Origin: Xenorhabdus szentirmaii DSM 16338
Lineage (GTDB): Bacteria; Pseudomonadota; Gammaproteobacteria; Enterobacterales; Enterobacteriaceae
Length of the DNA: 64,000 bases
Reading direction: 5' to 3'
NCBI RefSeq assembly: GCF_002632585.1
Contig: NZ_NIBV01000001.1
Location: forward strand, 412,403 to 476,402
This document shows, one piece after another, positions 1-8,967 of this stretch. Below the pieces are notes generated by a model that searched no databases, was not told the DNA's origin, and worked only from the letters and a program-made list of their open reading frames with translations. The position numbers and the translations under genes are program-made. The first letter of the stretch is position 1; the number at the start of each line of letters is the position of its first letter.

Positions 1-1
1 C

Positions 2-3000
2 GATAGCATCGGGCGCCTGCTGAAACAGGTGAATAATGCCGGTACCCGTTTTGCCCGGACGGTAATGCTGTATACCTATCATATTGAACCCTCCGGGACG
101 ACCACGACGACCCAGCAGGATGTCTGGGGCAACCAATCCCAAATCCGGTTTGACGGACAAGGAAAACCCTATCAACGGAAAATACGGGAGAAAAATCAGG
201 ACTGGCACCCAGTGTCTGACATCGAGTATGACGGCTGGGGACGGTTAATGGCCCAAAACGATCATGACTGGTTGCCCATAAACCCCGATCAGGAACAAGC
301 CGAACTCGTTTCCAGCCAGCAACAGATCACCTACGACGACTGGGGGCAGCGTTGCCTGGTAACGGATGGGACAGGCAAACGGGTACGGCAGGATTACGAT
401 CCGATATTCCTGACAGTCCGCAACACCATGGAAGCGGATGGCCTGCATTTCGGCTACTCGGAAACAGTCTATAATCTGCAACACCAGCCACTGACGTTAA
501 CCCAGTATGGCAGTCAGGGTAACCCACTGAGTCAGCAGCATTACCAGTATGATGGGCTGGGACGCTTACGGGCCACCGTGGATGAACTGGAACAGAAAAC
601 AGAATACACCTATGACGTATTTAACCGGATATCGGCAGTCCGGCACAGTGATGGGACAGTCATCCGGAAACGCTATGCACCCTTCAGCACCGACAGCCTG
701 CTGACACACATTGAGGTTGACGGAAAGGTTCTGGGGCAACGTGAATTTGACAGCCTGGGCCGGATAATAAAGACCTCCGTCGGCAGCCGCTCCCACTACG
801 CCAGCTATAAGGGCAGTTTGCCTGTACCGGAGACAATTACCAATGCGCTTGGGCAAACCATACACTATCAGCATGATCCCCAGCAGGGTTACGCACTCAC
901 TCAGGTGAAATCAGCGGATATTAAACAGCATTTTACTTATGACGCCAATACCGGGGCCATGAGCCAGGCGGTGTCGGCACAGCAGATGTCCCATGCATTC
1001 AAATATACGCCGGCGGGTCAGTTACAACAGGAAGCCGTGCATTTTGATGATACCGGCACAGCACGGCACACTGAGTATACTTATTCCCCTGCCGGAAAGC
1101 CGACGGCATATCGAGATGTCACTGGGCAACTCCATCGGTTGCGTTTTGACAAACATGGACGCCCGGTTGAAACGGCTGACGATATGATTAGCGTAACCTG
1201 TCGCTATGACGCCGCCAGTCGGATGAACAGCTGGACAGTGCATGACAAAGCAAACAACCAGCAACTGACCACGACCCTGACATGGGATGATTTTGGGCGG
1301 GAAACCGAACGCCGGATCGAAACCGGTGCGGAAGTGCTGACGCTGGAACAAACCTATACGATCACGAATCAATTGGCGAGCCGGATCACCCGTTCCCAGC
1401 AGGGCGGGCTGTTGCGCCAAGAAAACTACACCTATGATGTTGCCCGGCGCTGGTTAACGGAATATCAATGCACAGGAATAGAGTGTCCGCAGGATGCCTA
1501 TGGCATGACCCTGACCCGTCAGCAGTTTACCTATGACAAACTGGGCAATATCCTGACCTGCGTGACAACGCTGTTGGACGGCAGCAATGATACGACGATA
1601 TTCAGTTATCACCCTTCAGATCCCTGCCAGTTGCAGCAAATCACTCACACGCATCCGGGATATCCGCCGGTTATCACACTGGTTTATGATAAGGCCGGCA
1701 GGTTGATTCGGGATGAAGCGGGGCGTGAACTTACCTACGACAGTCTGGGCCGGCTGACCTTAGTGACACAGGGAGAGCACACCAACCGTTATGGGTATGA
1801 TGTGGCTGGCCGGCTGGCGTTGCAACAGCTGGGCAACGAACAAACCCATGAACTGTACTATCAAGGCACGCTCCGGGTAGCAGAAATAGTACGTGAAAGC
1901 GGGGATGAAATCCGGCTGGTACAGGCAAACGGGGCACCGGCAGCGGCATTAACCGGACAGGGCGCGTATTTGCTGGGTACAGACGGGCAAGGCAATGTGC
2001 TGATGAGTCAACAGAAAGCAAATCCTCTGGCCCGTTATCGCTATACTCCGTATGGGCAGCAGGCGGCAGAATCACGTAATCCCGCGCTACCCGCTTATGT
2101 CGGTGAACGATCAGATCCGGTGGGTGGCAGCTATCATCTGGGGAATGGTTATCGTTCGTATAATCCGGTCCTGATGCGGTTTACGGCACCGGACAGTTTA
2201 AGTCCGTTCGGTGCCGGCGGGCTGAATCCATACGCCTATTGCCTGGGCGACCCTATCAACCGACATGATCCGAGCGGGCATATAAGTGTGGGCAGTATAC
2301 TGGGCATTGTGTTTGGTACAATCGGCATGATAATAGGGCTGGCAGCCGCAATCCCGACGGGTGGGGCCTCCCTGAGTATCGGGGCAGCCATTGTCGCGGG
2401 CGTGGGTTTTCTGGGGGATGCCACAGGCATTGCCAGTGCGGCAACGGAAGAGAGTAATCCACAGGCATCCGCAATCCTGAACTGGGTATCTCTCGGATTG
2501 GGTGCCGTGAGCCTGGGAAGTGCATTACTTGGCGGGTTGGCTCGGGGTATGCGAAAAACCGGGGAGCAACTGGAACGCAGTTTCTCTTCAGGTCTGAGTG
2601 GTCGGGGCGGGATGATTGCAGGCGGCAGTGAAGCCTATGCAACAGGTTCTCGCGCTCTCAGAGAAACAAGGTACGTCCACTCTTTCAGAGAAATAAGAAA
2701 CTTAGCGGGTCGTGATATTGTGGAAAACCTGGGTAGCCATCAGGTAAGTAATATTGAGGTTAATTTGACGACTCTCGGTAATGCGGTTCCGGCTGAAAGG
2801 TACAGTTCTGTTTACGGTGATTTTTTAAAATTAGGTTTTTGGGAAAGTTCCCCAGGAAATAATCTATGGAAAATAGATAACTCTACTCCCATAAGCATTC
2901 TTACTGGCCAAAGTACTCATGTAAATATAACCAATGATATTTATCTCAAGTTATATGGTCAATTTGTTACCGAGCATAGTCCAGTAACACACGTTACCAT

Positions 3001-3247
3001 GATTAATTCATTACGCTCAGCTATTGATTTTCAGGTAGCAAGTGGAGTGCATTTTGATATTAATACGATGACAAAAATGCAACAATTATGGGGATACACT
3101 GGATATAGTGGTACATTTAAAGATTGGTTAACCACTGAAATGACACTTAGATTTTCGACCAGAGAACAAGATATACAACAACTCTCAAATATGATAATTA
3201 TTCAGGAACCAAATAGCCTGAGTATTATGTACAATCAATTTTTTTAG
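2..3247 (+). CDS. TccC-like Rhs-repeat toxin, 5' end outside window
   Basis: Partial gene: the frame is open to the first base, so the residue at base 29 is not a true start. About 720 residues of YD/Rhs repeats (many G-R-L/I and Y-D motifs) end in the Rhs-associated core NPVLMRF...LNPYAYCLGDPINR.DPSGH near 2160-2280. This is the core type of Photorhabdus and Xenorhabdus TccC proteins, where the shell encloses a C-terminal toxin cleaved off inside it. After the core comes a hydrophobic Gly/Ala-rich stretch (2281-2550), then a tail of about 200 residues (2650-3247) that is much more AT-rich than the core, the usual sign of an exchanged polymorphic toxin domain. I do not recognise the tail fold. 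A hairpin terminator follows. No tcdA- or tcdB-type partner is visible. It could instead be a non-Tc Rhs toxin. Confidence 0.85.
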   Translation, partial: DSIGRLLKQVNNAGTRFARTVMLYTYHIEPSGTTTTTQQDVWGNQSQIRFDGQGKPYQRKIREKNQDWHPVSDIEYDGWGRLMAQNDHDWLPINPDQEQAELVSSQQQITYDDWGQRCLVTDGTGKRVRQDYDPIFLTVRNTMEADGLHFGYSETVYNLQHQPLTLTQYGSQGNPLSQQHYQYDGLGRLRATVDELEQKTEYTYDVFNRISAVRHSDGTVIRKRYAPFSTDSLLTHIEVDGKVLGQREFDSLGRIIKTSVGSRSHYASYKGSLPVPETITNALGQTIHYQHDPQQGYALTQVKSADIKQHFTYDANTGAMSQAVSAQQMSHAFKYTPAGQLQQEAVHFDDTGTARHTEYTYSPAGKPTAYRDVTGQLHRLRFDKHGRPVETADDMISVTCRYDAASRMNSWTVHDKANNQQLTTTLTWDDFGRETERRIETGAEVLTLEQTYTITNQLASRITRSQQGGLLRQENYTYDVARRWLTEYQCTGIECPQDAYGMTLTRQQFTYDKLGNILTCVTTLLDGSNDTTIFSYHPSDPCQLQQITHTHPGYPPVITLVYDKAGRLIRDEAGRELTYDSLGRLTLVTQGEHTNRYGYDVAGRLALQQLGNEQTHELYYQGTLRVAEIVRESGDEIRLVQANGAPAAALTGQGAYLLGTDGQGNVLMSQQKANPLARYRYTPYGQQAAESRNPALPAYVGERSDPVGGSYHLGNGYRSYNPVLMRFTAPDSLSPFGAGGLNPYAYCLGDPINRHDPSGHISVGSILGIVFGTIGMIIGLAAAIPTGGASLSIGAAIVAGVGFLGDATGIASAATEESNPQASAILNWVSLGLGAVSLGSALLGGLARGMRKTGEQLERSFSSGLSGRGGMIAGGSEAYATGSRALRETRYVHSFREIRNLAGRDIVENLGSHQVSNIEVNLTTLGNAVPAERYSSVYGDFLKLGFWESSPGNNLWKIDNSTPISILTGQSTHVNITNDIYLKLYGQFVTEHSPVTHVTMINSLRSAIDFQVASGVHFDINTMTKMQQLWGYTGYSGTFKDWLTTEMTLRFSTREQDIQQLSNMIIIQEPNSLSIMYNQFF

Positions 3248-3310
3248 TTTTTAATACCTCCTTTATTTAAAGGTATTATATCCAATAGACTTATTTCAGT
3301 AACTTTAATC

Positions 3311-3354
3311 AAGCGCAATTCGTTATTTTATTTTTAGATAATGGTATTGCGCTT
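3311..3354 (+). terminator. Hairpin terminator after the Rhs gene
   Basis: AAGCGCAAT (3311-3319) pairs perfectly with ATTGCGCTT (3346-3354), followed by a T-rich run. It separates the Rhs gene from the convergent small gene on the other strand. Confidence 0.6.
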
Positions 3355-3415
3355 GTTATTTAAGATCTGAGCTCTGAATATCGGCGTTTTACGGTATATA
3401 GGATAAAATAAAAAA

Positions 3416-3774
3416 TCACTCGACCAGCATTTCTCTCAAACGCTGCCAATCTTTTGCCAGATATTGACGTAAAAAATATAATCTCAGTCTTGTTCTTATT
3501 TTCTCTATCACACTTTCTGTCGCCTGTTTTGCTTGCAGTTGCTGGATATCTTGCCAAAGTTGTTCTTTGTCAAAAAAAGTCCATACGGGAGGAATATAGG
3601 CGCCATTCTGTTGGTATAACACACTGGCGCAACCCATTCGAAAAAAATTTTTTCCACATGCTCAAGTGAAAAATGCTTTACTATCGAAGCAATATTTTCG
3701 TAATCCACTTCATTATCGACAAAAATATCTGATAGCGCTTCGCAGAGATCTATATCTTGCAGTTGCTTATCCAA
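3416..3774 (-). pseudogene. Frameshifted small protein, DUF7079-like
   Basis: Two minus-strand frames join into one protein of about 118 residues. The first part (from 3774) begins MDKQLQDIDLCEALSD and runs to the CYTNRMAPI region; the second part supplies PPVWTFFDKEQLW and runs to REMLVE at 3416. Removing a TA dinucleotide near 3593-3596 restores one frame, so a 2-bp duplication probably broke it. The joined sequence resembles the small DUF7079 family as I remember it; the function of that family is unknown to me. It lies convergent to the Rhs toxin gene, so it is not an obvious cognate immunity gene. Confidence 0.5.
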
Positions 3775-4156
3775 TGGGGACCTCCTTGTTTGAGATGAGA
3801 TATCAGCGTGATACCCATTTATTGACTATTGCGCACGTATCGCCTGCTTATCTGGAAAACAGTCAAGAGCAGTCAGATGACAAAGAGTGAGGTTACCTGA
3901 CCATTCTGGCGACGGAATTGATGAGGCTGGCAGTAGGAGATCCCGTTTTTCTCTCCGCTAAGATAGTCTCATCAAAAGTCATTGTGCTATAGAGGATAGC
4001 ATTTCGCCAAATTATCATTGACTTGGAATGAAACCATTAAACGTTTTCAACAAATTACAAGAATCCCATCGTTAAGCGGATGGGTTAATGAGACAACATC
4101 ATGTTGCACATTATCGTAGTTGCCTACATCATTTCCTGAGTTATCCACGATAACGT

Positions 4157-4330
4157 TCAGAGTTCAGCACACAACCACGCTGGGATAAAAGGATTATCTT
4201 CGTGACACTTGCCTATACAAGCCCACCACTGAGCATCCGCTTGATAGGGGGAACAAAAAAGAGCGCTGGCTTGCATAGGAACAAATAGAAAATAAGACGA
4301 ACATAGTGCGATTGCCATGTATTTTCTCAT
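4157..4330 (-). CDS. Small secreted cysteine-containing peptide
   Basis: 57 residues. The start was set at the ATG at 4330 because GGAGGG lies 7 nt upstream; an upstream in-frame start would add 16 residues in front of a clear signal peptide. Residues 1-23 (MRKYMAIALCSSYFLFVPMQ then ASA) form a Sec signal with a likely signal peptidase I site after ASA. The mature part of about 34 residues has four Cys, a WW pair and an amidated-toxin-like size, so two disulphides are possible. No family recognised. It stands alone in an AT-rich stretch, with no gene for about 570 bp upstream apart from an integrase relic. Confidence 0.6.
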   Translation of the reverse strand: MRKYMAIALCSSYFLFVPMQASALFCSPYQADAQWWACIGKCHEDNPFIPAWLCAEL

Positions 4331-4564
4331 TTTTTTACCCTCCGTTATTACAGATATTATTTTCCATAACAACGACAAGTTAACTCAACTTCCTGATGTT
4401 AAATTAATTTATCCTTTATATGATAGATAAGTAAATATTTATGCCTTTGTCAAACACAGAAATAATACCTTTTATAAATAAAACCAATATAATATTATTG
4501 CAACTATGCTTTTATACTAAAAAGGAAATATAAGATAATTTATTATATGTTTTTAAATGTATTT

Positions 4565-4631
4565 CAGTGACGAACTTGTATTTATTGTCTTTAGGTTTGA
4601 TGATTTCTGGCTGTCTGGCGTTGAGCTTCAT
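4565..4631 (-). pseudogene. Relic of a P4-type integrase N-terminus
   Basis: Reading leftwards from ATG at 4631 gives MKLNARQPEIIKPKDNKYKF, matching the start of the integrase at 45341 (MKLNARQIETAKPKEKTYKL) before similarity stops. It lies 163 bp from the tRNA-like repeat at 4794, nearly the same spacing and orientation as the integrase-leuX pair at the other end of the island (172 bp). The rest of the gene is gone. The 230 bp to its left (4331-4564) is AT-rich with no gene that I can support. Confidence 0.75.
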
Positions 4632-4793
4632 TTGGAAATACTTCGATTGATTGAACCGAATGTTCTCTCAACGGTGCTTACGTGCCATGGATTTTAAGAC
4701 GCACGGTGGGATTAGCCAGATAGGCTTTCATTGATTTACTTGGGGTTTGGGGAATATTTTGAAAAATTAGACAACTACGTAAGTGTAGATGAT

Positions 4794-4808
4794 CGAAGGC
4801 CGGACTCG
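4794..4808. repeat. att-like direct repeat of the leuX 3' end
   Basis: CGAAGGCCGGACTCG is identical to 45513-45527 inside the leuX tRNA 3' end, in the same orientation. It marks the junction of an older integration event. The sequence on its left side also loosely resembles the integrase upstream arm. Confidence 0.75.
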
Positions 4809-4951
4809 CACATAATGATTAATCCTTTGATTTAAAAATAATAAAAAATAACTTTTAGATAATATACCAACACATTAGCTCGTTGATTTTGGGACTGTAT
4901 CGGGGCAAGAATTGCCTGGGAAGATACTAACAATCAAGCATAACTTTGTCG

Positions 4952-5894
4952 CTATGCATCAACTACATCCAATGCCGTTCGGCGAAAACAAGCATAAGCC
5001 TCTTTCCAGGAAACCTGGCTTTCACCGAATACCATTGGCGTGACAAACTGCAAATAGCGTTCCTTGTAGATAGGATTGCTCACGAGTTCTTCCAGCCCTC
5101 TTTTCAGTTCTTCAACAGGTGATTCACAGAACTCAGGGTACTGGGCACCGTAACGTTTAATATCCTGCACGAAATACTTCAAAACAGGAACATCGGCACC
5201 TTTCTCTCTAACAATACAAAAATTGTCGTAGATATGACGCACCAGTGATTCATCCACTGCTCGTTCCAAATCACGTATACTTGCAGCCGTTCTGCGCATC
5301 ATCGAGATCAGCTTTTCAGCCTGCGTGCTGGCGATTGTTGCGCAGGGGAATGTCCTCACTACTTCGTCCTTCTTTGTTAGATCCATTACCAATGAGCTAA
5401 TAGCGCGGTTTTCCGCAGCCTCAAGTAAATCCGTTTCCATTAGTTCCAGTTTGATAAATGGCCTTAAGCAGGGAGCTTGTGCATATTCCTGCGGGTAACG
5501 CACCGGAATTTCATTATAGCGATATTCATCACGAGTAACCTTTGGGTACTCTTCATCCATGCGAAACGTACCTGAGGCTGTAATCGTTTCGATAATAATC
5601 TGAATAATACCTTTACGGATGTTTTTACGCTGACCTCTGGAATATTGCTGGGAAAAACCGACGACAGGGACAAGCTTAATGTCCACATCCTCCGACATCC
5701 TGTTCAAAGATATCCCCGCTTTTGACAATGCCGTTCCACCGGCAAAAACCAGTTGATGCGTATCAAAGGCCAGAGGCTGGAGGCTGGAGCAATCTCAATA
5801 ACTCAACGATGTAATAATCTTTCTCTACAATTGCAACTGATTCAATGCCCAGAGCATCGGCAACGTCTGGGAATAGCTTTGTTAAATCATCCAC
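4952..5894 (-). pseudogene. AbiEii-type nucleotidyltransferase toxin, frameshifted
   Basis: Toxin half of an AbiE type IV toxin-antitoxin pair; family members are nucleotidyltransferases that act on tRNA or other RNA acceptors. The intact protein would be about 311 residues, starting at GTG 5894, which overlaps the antitoxin stop by 8 bp. The N-terminal part reads MDDLTKLFPDVADALGIESV through DYYIVELLRLLQP; the frame then breaks and resumes as LAFDTHQLVFAGGTALSKAG with the SEDVDIKL acidic motif (S-x-D-x-D) of the family. The break is a perfect tandem duplication of AGGCTGG (5774-5780 and 5781-5787, plus strand); removing one copy restores the frame. The remaining open part (4952-5728) lacks the GGTAL motif at its start, so the toxin is presumably inactive. 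The gene would revert precisely if one repeat were lost. Confidence 0.85.
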
Positions 5895-6282
5895 TTAATT
5901 TGCTGTTCCCTACTGACAACGTTCTCTTAAAACGTGGTGAGGTTTTGATTTCCAGTGACGCGGGGATCTGAGTGGATTTACCGCTATTATAGGCGCTTGT
6001 TGCTCCTACTAGGCGGTAATCCACTTTCAGACGTTCCAATGTCTCAATCACTACCGCAGCAGAACCTCCAGGAGCAGCAGGCATCAACTTACCGGTAATC
6101 GCATTTTGCCGCGCTTTGGTATAGACGCCATAGCCTACTTTCAACAGTTGCCCTTCTTTCACCAGTTCACGCAGTGCTCTGCCAATTCGATCGTAGCCAG
6201 CAAGATCCTTGAAATCGTCACGAGTGAAAACATAACGCTTTGAGCGTTTCAGTCGTGACTGAACACGAGCTTTTATAGTCAT
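5887..6282 (-). CDS. AbiEi-type antitoxin (DUF6088 family)
   Basis: 131 residues with an N-terminal winged helix-turn-helix (about residues 15-75, including VFTRDDFKDLAGYDRIGRAL) and the C-terminal part typical of AbiEi/DUF6088 antitoxins. These proteins neutralise the AbiEii nucleotidyltransferase and repress their own promoter. Its stop overlaps the GTG start of the toxin, so the pair is translationally coupled. Unlike the toxin, it is intact. Two TGATCA sites lie just upstream of its start and may be its operator. Confidence 0.8.
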   Translation of the reverse strand: MTIKARVQSRLKRSKRYVFTRDDFKDLAGYDRIGRALRELVKEGQLLKVGYGVYTKARQNAITGKLMPAAPGGSAAVVIETLERLKVDYRLVGATSAYNSGKSTQIPASLEIKTSPRFKRTLSVGNSKLSG

Positions 6283-6294
6283 GTTATTCTCCTT

Positions 6295-6311
6295 TGATCA
6301 TTTCTTGATCA
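6295..6311. promoter_or_regulatory. Paired TGATCA sites, candidate AbiEi operator
   Basis: TGATCA occurs at 6295-6300 and again at 6306-6311, separated by 5 bp and 13 bp upstream of the antitoxin ATG. AbiEi proteins autoregulate through repeats at this position; binding here is inferred. Confidence 0.4.
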
Positions 6312-6333
6312 TAGCAAACATACGACACTTAAC

Positions 6334-6522
6334 TTACCTTGCAGCCAGCATTCCCGGATAGTGTTTAGCAATGATATTGTTTATCTTCTTAATCAACTCC
6401 ATACGCTTGAAAGATAAGTGCGCAATACCCTTTGATAGTAACGAATACTAAAAAATGCATCTTCATAAACTTCCTTCGCTGAGTTATCACGAATATGCTC
6501 CATCAACCGGGGGACGTCCATA
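6334..6522 (-). pseudogene. C-terminal remnant of an unrecognised gene, cut by IS3
   Basis: Minus-strand reading from the IS edge gives MDVPRLMEHIRDNSAKEVYE and continues to RYYQR; a frameshift then leads into AHLSFKRMELIKKINNIIAK and ends in HYPGMLAAR with a stop at 6334. Both halves look like real coding sequence but I do not recognise the family. It lies directly upstream of the AbiE operon on the same strand and is broken by the IS3 remnant that begins at about 6523. Confidence 0.4.
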
Positions 6523-6830
6523 TATGGTTTAATAAATTTGGCCACCTAAACAGAGGTGATATGCTCATCTCAATACGACATAGGTGATCCGATGAAAAAA
6601 CGCTATTTCAATGCAGAATTTAAACGCGAATCAGCCCAGCTGGTTGTTGATCAGCATTACACGGTGGCTGATGCCGCAAAAGTAATGAATATTGACCTGT
6701 CGACCATGAAGCACTGGGTGAAACAGTTACGTGATGAACGGCAGGGGAAAACCCCTCAAGCGTCTCCCATTACCCCGGAGCAGATTGAAATACGTGAACT
6801 GAATAAAAAAACAACAACGTGTTGAAATGT
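6523..6830 (+). mobile_element. IS3-family remnant with orfA start
   Basis: The left end (TTTGGCCACC near 6536) resembles the terminal TTGGTCACC of the IS3 element at 32.7-33.9 kb. It is followed by orfA from ATG 6592: [20 protein letters not shown], then a helix-turn-helix [21 protein letters not shown] frameshift after IRELNKK and loss of the whole catalytic orfB leave only this 0.3-kb piece. It stops where the att-like arm at 6834 begins, so it replaced the integrase of that island copy. Confidence 0.75.
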
Positions 6831-6833
6831 AAA

Positions 6834-6921
6834 ATGAAATATCTTGATTTAGTGGGGTTTTCAGGGAATTTGTAGACTTGAATGGACGTTGAGAAACTTG
6901 CTAATGGTAAGGCCGGGCTCG
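6834..6921. repeat. Second att-like repeat with integrase upstream arm
   Basis: About 88 bp here align with 45439-45527, the stretch between the P4-type integrase and leuX. Shared blocks are GAAATATCTTGATTT, TTTGTAGACTTG and the tRNA 3' end piece AAGGCCGGGCTCG (6909-6921, one mismatch). Orientation is the same as at leuX. This marks a former island end whose integrase has been lost to the IS3 remnant. Confidence 0.75.
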
Positions 6922-7228
6922 CAAATAACAATAACAATTTGAATTAAAACAAATTTAAAATCAACCAACCCTTTAATACCCCTTTTAATGCCCCAGATAA
7001 ATTTATCCCCATCATTTATTCATCTGATTGATATAAAATAATTTTATATAGTATTTTATAAATTACCACGTTGTGAAGTGAAAAAGCCATAAGACTCCAA
7101 GGCGGCTAAATTACAAACACCATTTCAGTCACAGGCTTTATATAAAAATTTATTCTTTTCACGAAGTAGATCACAAATTGGGGAGAAGGTTATTTCTGTG
7201 GTTTATCGCGAACCTTACGTTCAATTAG

Positions 7229-7453
7229 CTAGCCATTAATATCAAAATAACGGCTAGGCCAGATTTCTGAAGGATGAATGCCTAGAAAATTCGCGATTAT
7301 CCATTCGCCTTTCGGCCACGGACGGCTGAATGCATTTGCCAGTGTAGAAGAACTCAGTCCCGCTTCACGGGAGACTGCCGCTAAGGTAGTACCACATTTA
7401 CGCAATGCCGCAATAATGTCGGCCTGATGCCAGTCATTTCTAACGTTATTCAT
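7229..7453 (-). CDS. Ner/Nlp-like DNA-binding regulator
   Basis: 74 residues starting MNNVRNDWHQADIIAALRKC and containing GTTLAAVSREAGLSSSTLAN plus PWPKGEWIIANFLGIHPSEI, the Ner/Nlp (SfsB-like) winged-helix pattern of phage Mu Ner and related regulators. The ATG at 7453 was preferred over one 6 codons upstream because AAGGGG lies about 10 nt before it. It is divergent from the structured RNA at 7485-7562, so it may belong to the same satellite-phage immunity or control region. The target is unknown. Confidence 0.75.
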   Translation of the reverse strand: MNNVRNDWHQADIIAALRKCGTTLAAVSREAGLSSSTLANAFSRPWPKGEWIIANFLGIHPSEIWPSRYFDING

Positions 7454-7484
7454 TCCTGCTACCCCTTCCATTAATTCATCATTG

Positions 7485-7562
7485 ATGGTGGTGATTCAAG
7501 GCAGGGTTAGCAGACTGGGTTCACACCAGCGAGGCCGAAGCCTCCCCTGCCTGAACCACCAT
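7485..7562 (+). ncRNA. C4/CI-like antisense immunity RNA (candidate)
   Basis: A three-way junction can be drawn directly. The outer stem is 7485-7506 with 7545-7562 (ATGGTGG..TTCA.GGCAGGG against CCCTGCCTGAACCACCAT). The inner hairpins are CTGG/CCAG (7515-7529) and GAGGC-CGAA-GCCTC (7531-7544). This shape and the TTAGCAGACTGGGTTCA segment match what I recall of the phage P1 C4 and P4 CI antisense RNAs, which control phage immunity by pairing with their own leader. The location beside a Ner-like gene inside a P4-type island supports this. Strand is assigned from that resemblance. Confidence 0.55.
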
Positions 7563-7582
7563 TGAATAGGTGTGAGCAGGCA

Positions 7583-7636
7583 CACTGGCAGGAACTTCCT
7601 ACCAGTGGATCGTTCTAACAGGGGTGCAAATCCCTG
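7583..7636 (+). other. Two further hairpins after the C4-like RNA
   Basis: CACTGG..CCAGTG (7583-7607, with an inner AGGAA/TTCCT pairing) and CAGGG..CCCTG (7619-7636, loop GTGCAAAT) follow directly. They may be part of the same transcript. The downstream bases 7640-7945 hold no gene; an inverted pair AATACGGA/TCCGTATT (7835-7842, 7892-7899) is the only structure seen there. Confidence 0.4.
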
Positions 7637-7945
7637 ACCACTAGATTTTGCTAATGGCGGGAATACTTGAACGGATTGTTTTATCTAACTCAATAACTGA
7701 ACTGCTAAGTTGAACGGCTATAAACCTACTTCAAACTTATTTGAACTCATGCGCTATCAAACAGAAAGTTAAGCTATTTTGTAGGTAAAGGCGCAGTGAA
7801 TCCTGCCCTCAGTTATCACACAAACTCAGAGGAGAATACGGACGGCTACATCAATCTTTGTTCTTTATTCTCGTTCGTGATCGCTTCGCTATCCGTATTT
7901 CCCCTGTGTTTTTCAGATCATTATTTACTTATTTCGAAACATTCC

Positions 7946-8640
7946 CTGCGTGTCGGTGAGGTTCACCGTTCCGTGGTGCGTCAGATAATGTGTAGCAGGG
8001 CGAGAATTGTGTTGAGTTTTTGCAGGAGTTCGCTACGTGCTCAGCACAGCGATGACATGCTCCCCGTTCAGGACCTGATTCAGTCAGGATGAACGCCTCA
8101 TTATCGTGACGTGGGTAATTTCTCCTTTTTTCGGTATCAGCCTGTTGTCAGGCAGTGGGTGAAAAGCAAACAAAACAGAACGATTCAGACAGAAAAATAC
8201 CCGTAACAACGAGTGATTTTGAGTAATACGTGGATCAAATGGGTCGTAAAGGCAGGCCGGGCGTGCACTGGACGTTGGCCGCTTAGCGGCGTCACTTGGT
8301 AATCGTTGCATTTTTACCCAAGTGACGCCGCACCACCGTGGACGCTGAAATCATTGACGCCCACTGATCCTGCTACGTAATCGCCGGTACAGGATTCAGG
8401 ACGTTTATCGTGAATGTTCAAAACGCAGGATAATGTTTTTCAGAACAGGGCAAAGCAGATGCTGCCCGTATTGCGTGGTAAGCCTGTTGTGGATCACACC
8501 GGATAACTTTCATCGCCGGACGGAGGGTTGTTGTCCGACGACATCTGCTTCCAAAAGTACGCAGATATACTGCGTGGTGTGCTCTCCCTCAGGCTACGGG
8601 AGTTTTAGTGACACCCAAAGGTGATCCTTACAGACGATAG
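7946..8640. repeat. Structured direct repeat, copy A (degenerate)
   Basis: Matches 34461-35118 along its whole length, in the same orientation. In copy B the minus strand encodes the end of a 101-residue protein; here the matching frame carries stops (for example the CACGTAGCG region near 8033-8041), so it is a relic. The part with no coding role keeps three hairpins that are also present in copy B: GCGGCGTCACTTGG/CCAAGTGACGCCGC (8286-8331), ATCTGC..GCAGAT near 8541-8566 and CTCCC..GGGAG near 8583-8602. Conservation of stems over loops suggests a functional RNA or DNA structure. Confidence 0.7.
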
Positions 8641-8967
8641 AATCATGAAATAATGGGAAAATATTAACGACTGTCTGAGAGGTGGTCAACTTTTACTAAA
8701 TAATATTCTATTCTGATTTTATCACACTGATTCTATTAGAATGTTGGCTTGATTTAATTTTGTCCAGAAATCTACTCTTTAACTGAGACAATAACGTCAC
8801 AACAACATTCTGAATAAAAAAACTTTTAATATATTTTATAATTTATGTTAATCAGTTTCATAAATGCTCATGATACAAATCGCAACACTCAACATTAAAT
8901 AATTAATATATTGCTTATCTCCATTTAATACATAGTATTAATCGCGGAAAATTTTTTTAAAAAAATA

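Noticed and set aside
3666..3890. 74-codon plus-strand open frame
   Set aside because: Mostly antisense to the frameshifted small gene, with no ribosome site; only its last 38 codons are outside, and they match nothing that I know.
4794..4808. Fragment of tRNA-Leu as a second tRNA gene
   Set aside because: Only 15 bases of the 3' end are present; it is an attachment-site copy.
7619..7636. tRNA T-arm-like hairpin with GTGCAAAT loop
   Set aside because: No acceptor, D or anticodon arms can be folded around it, so it is not a tRNA gene.
8433..8624. Short plus-strand frame inside repeat copy A
   Set aside because: Not open in copy B, while the hairpins are kept; coding is unlikely.
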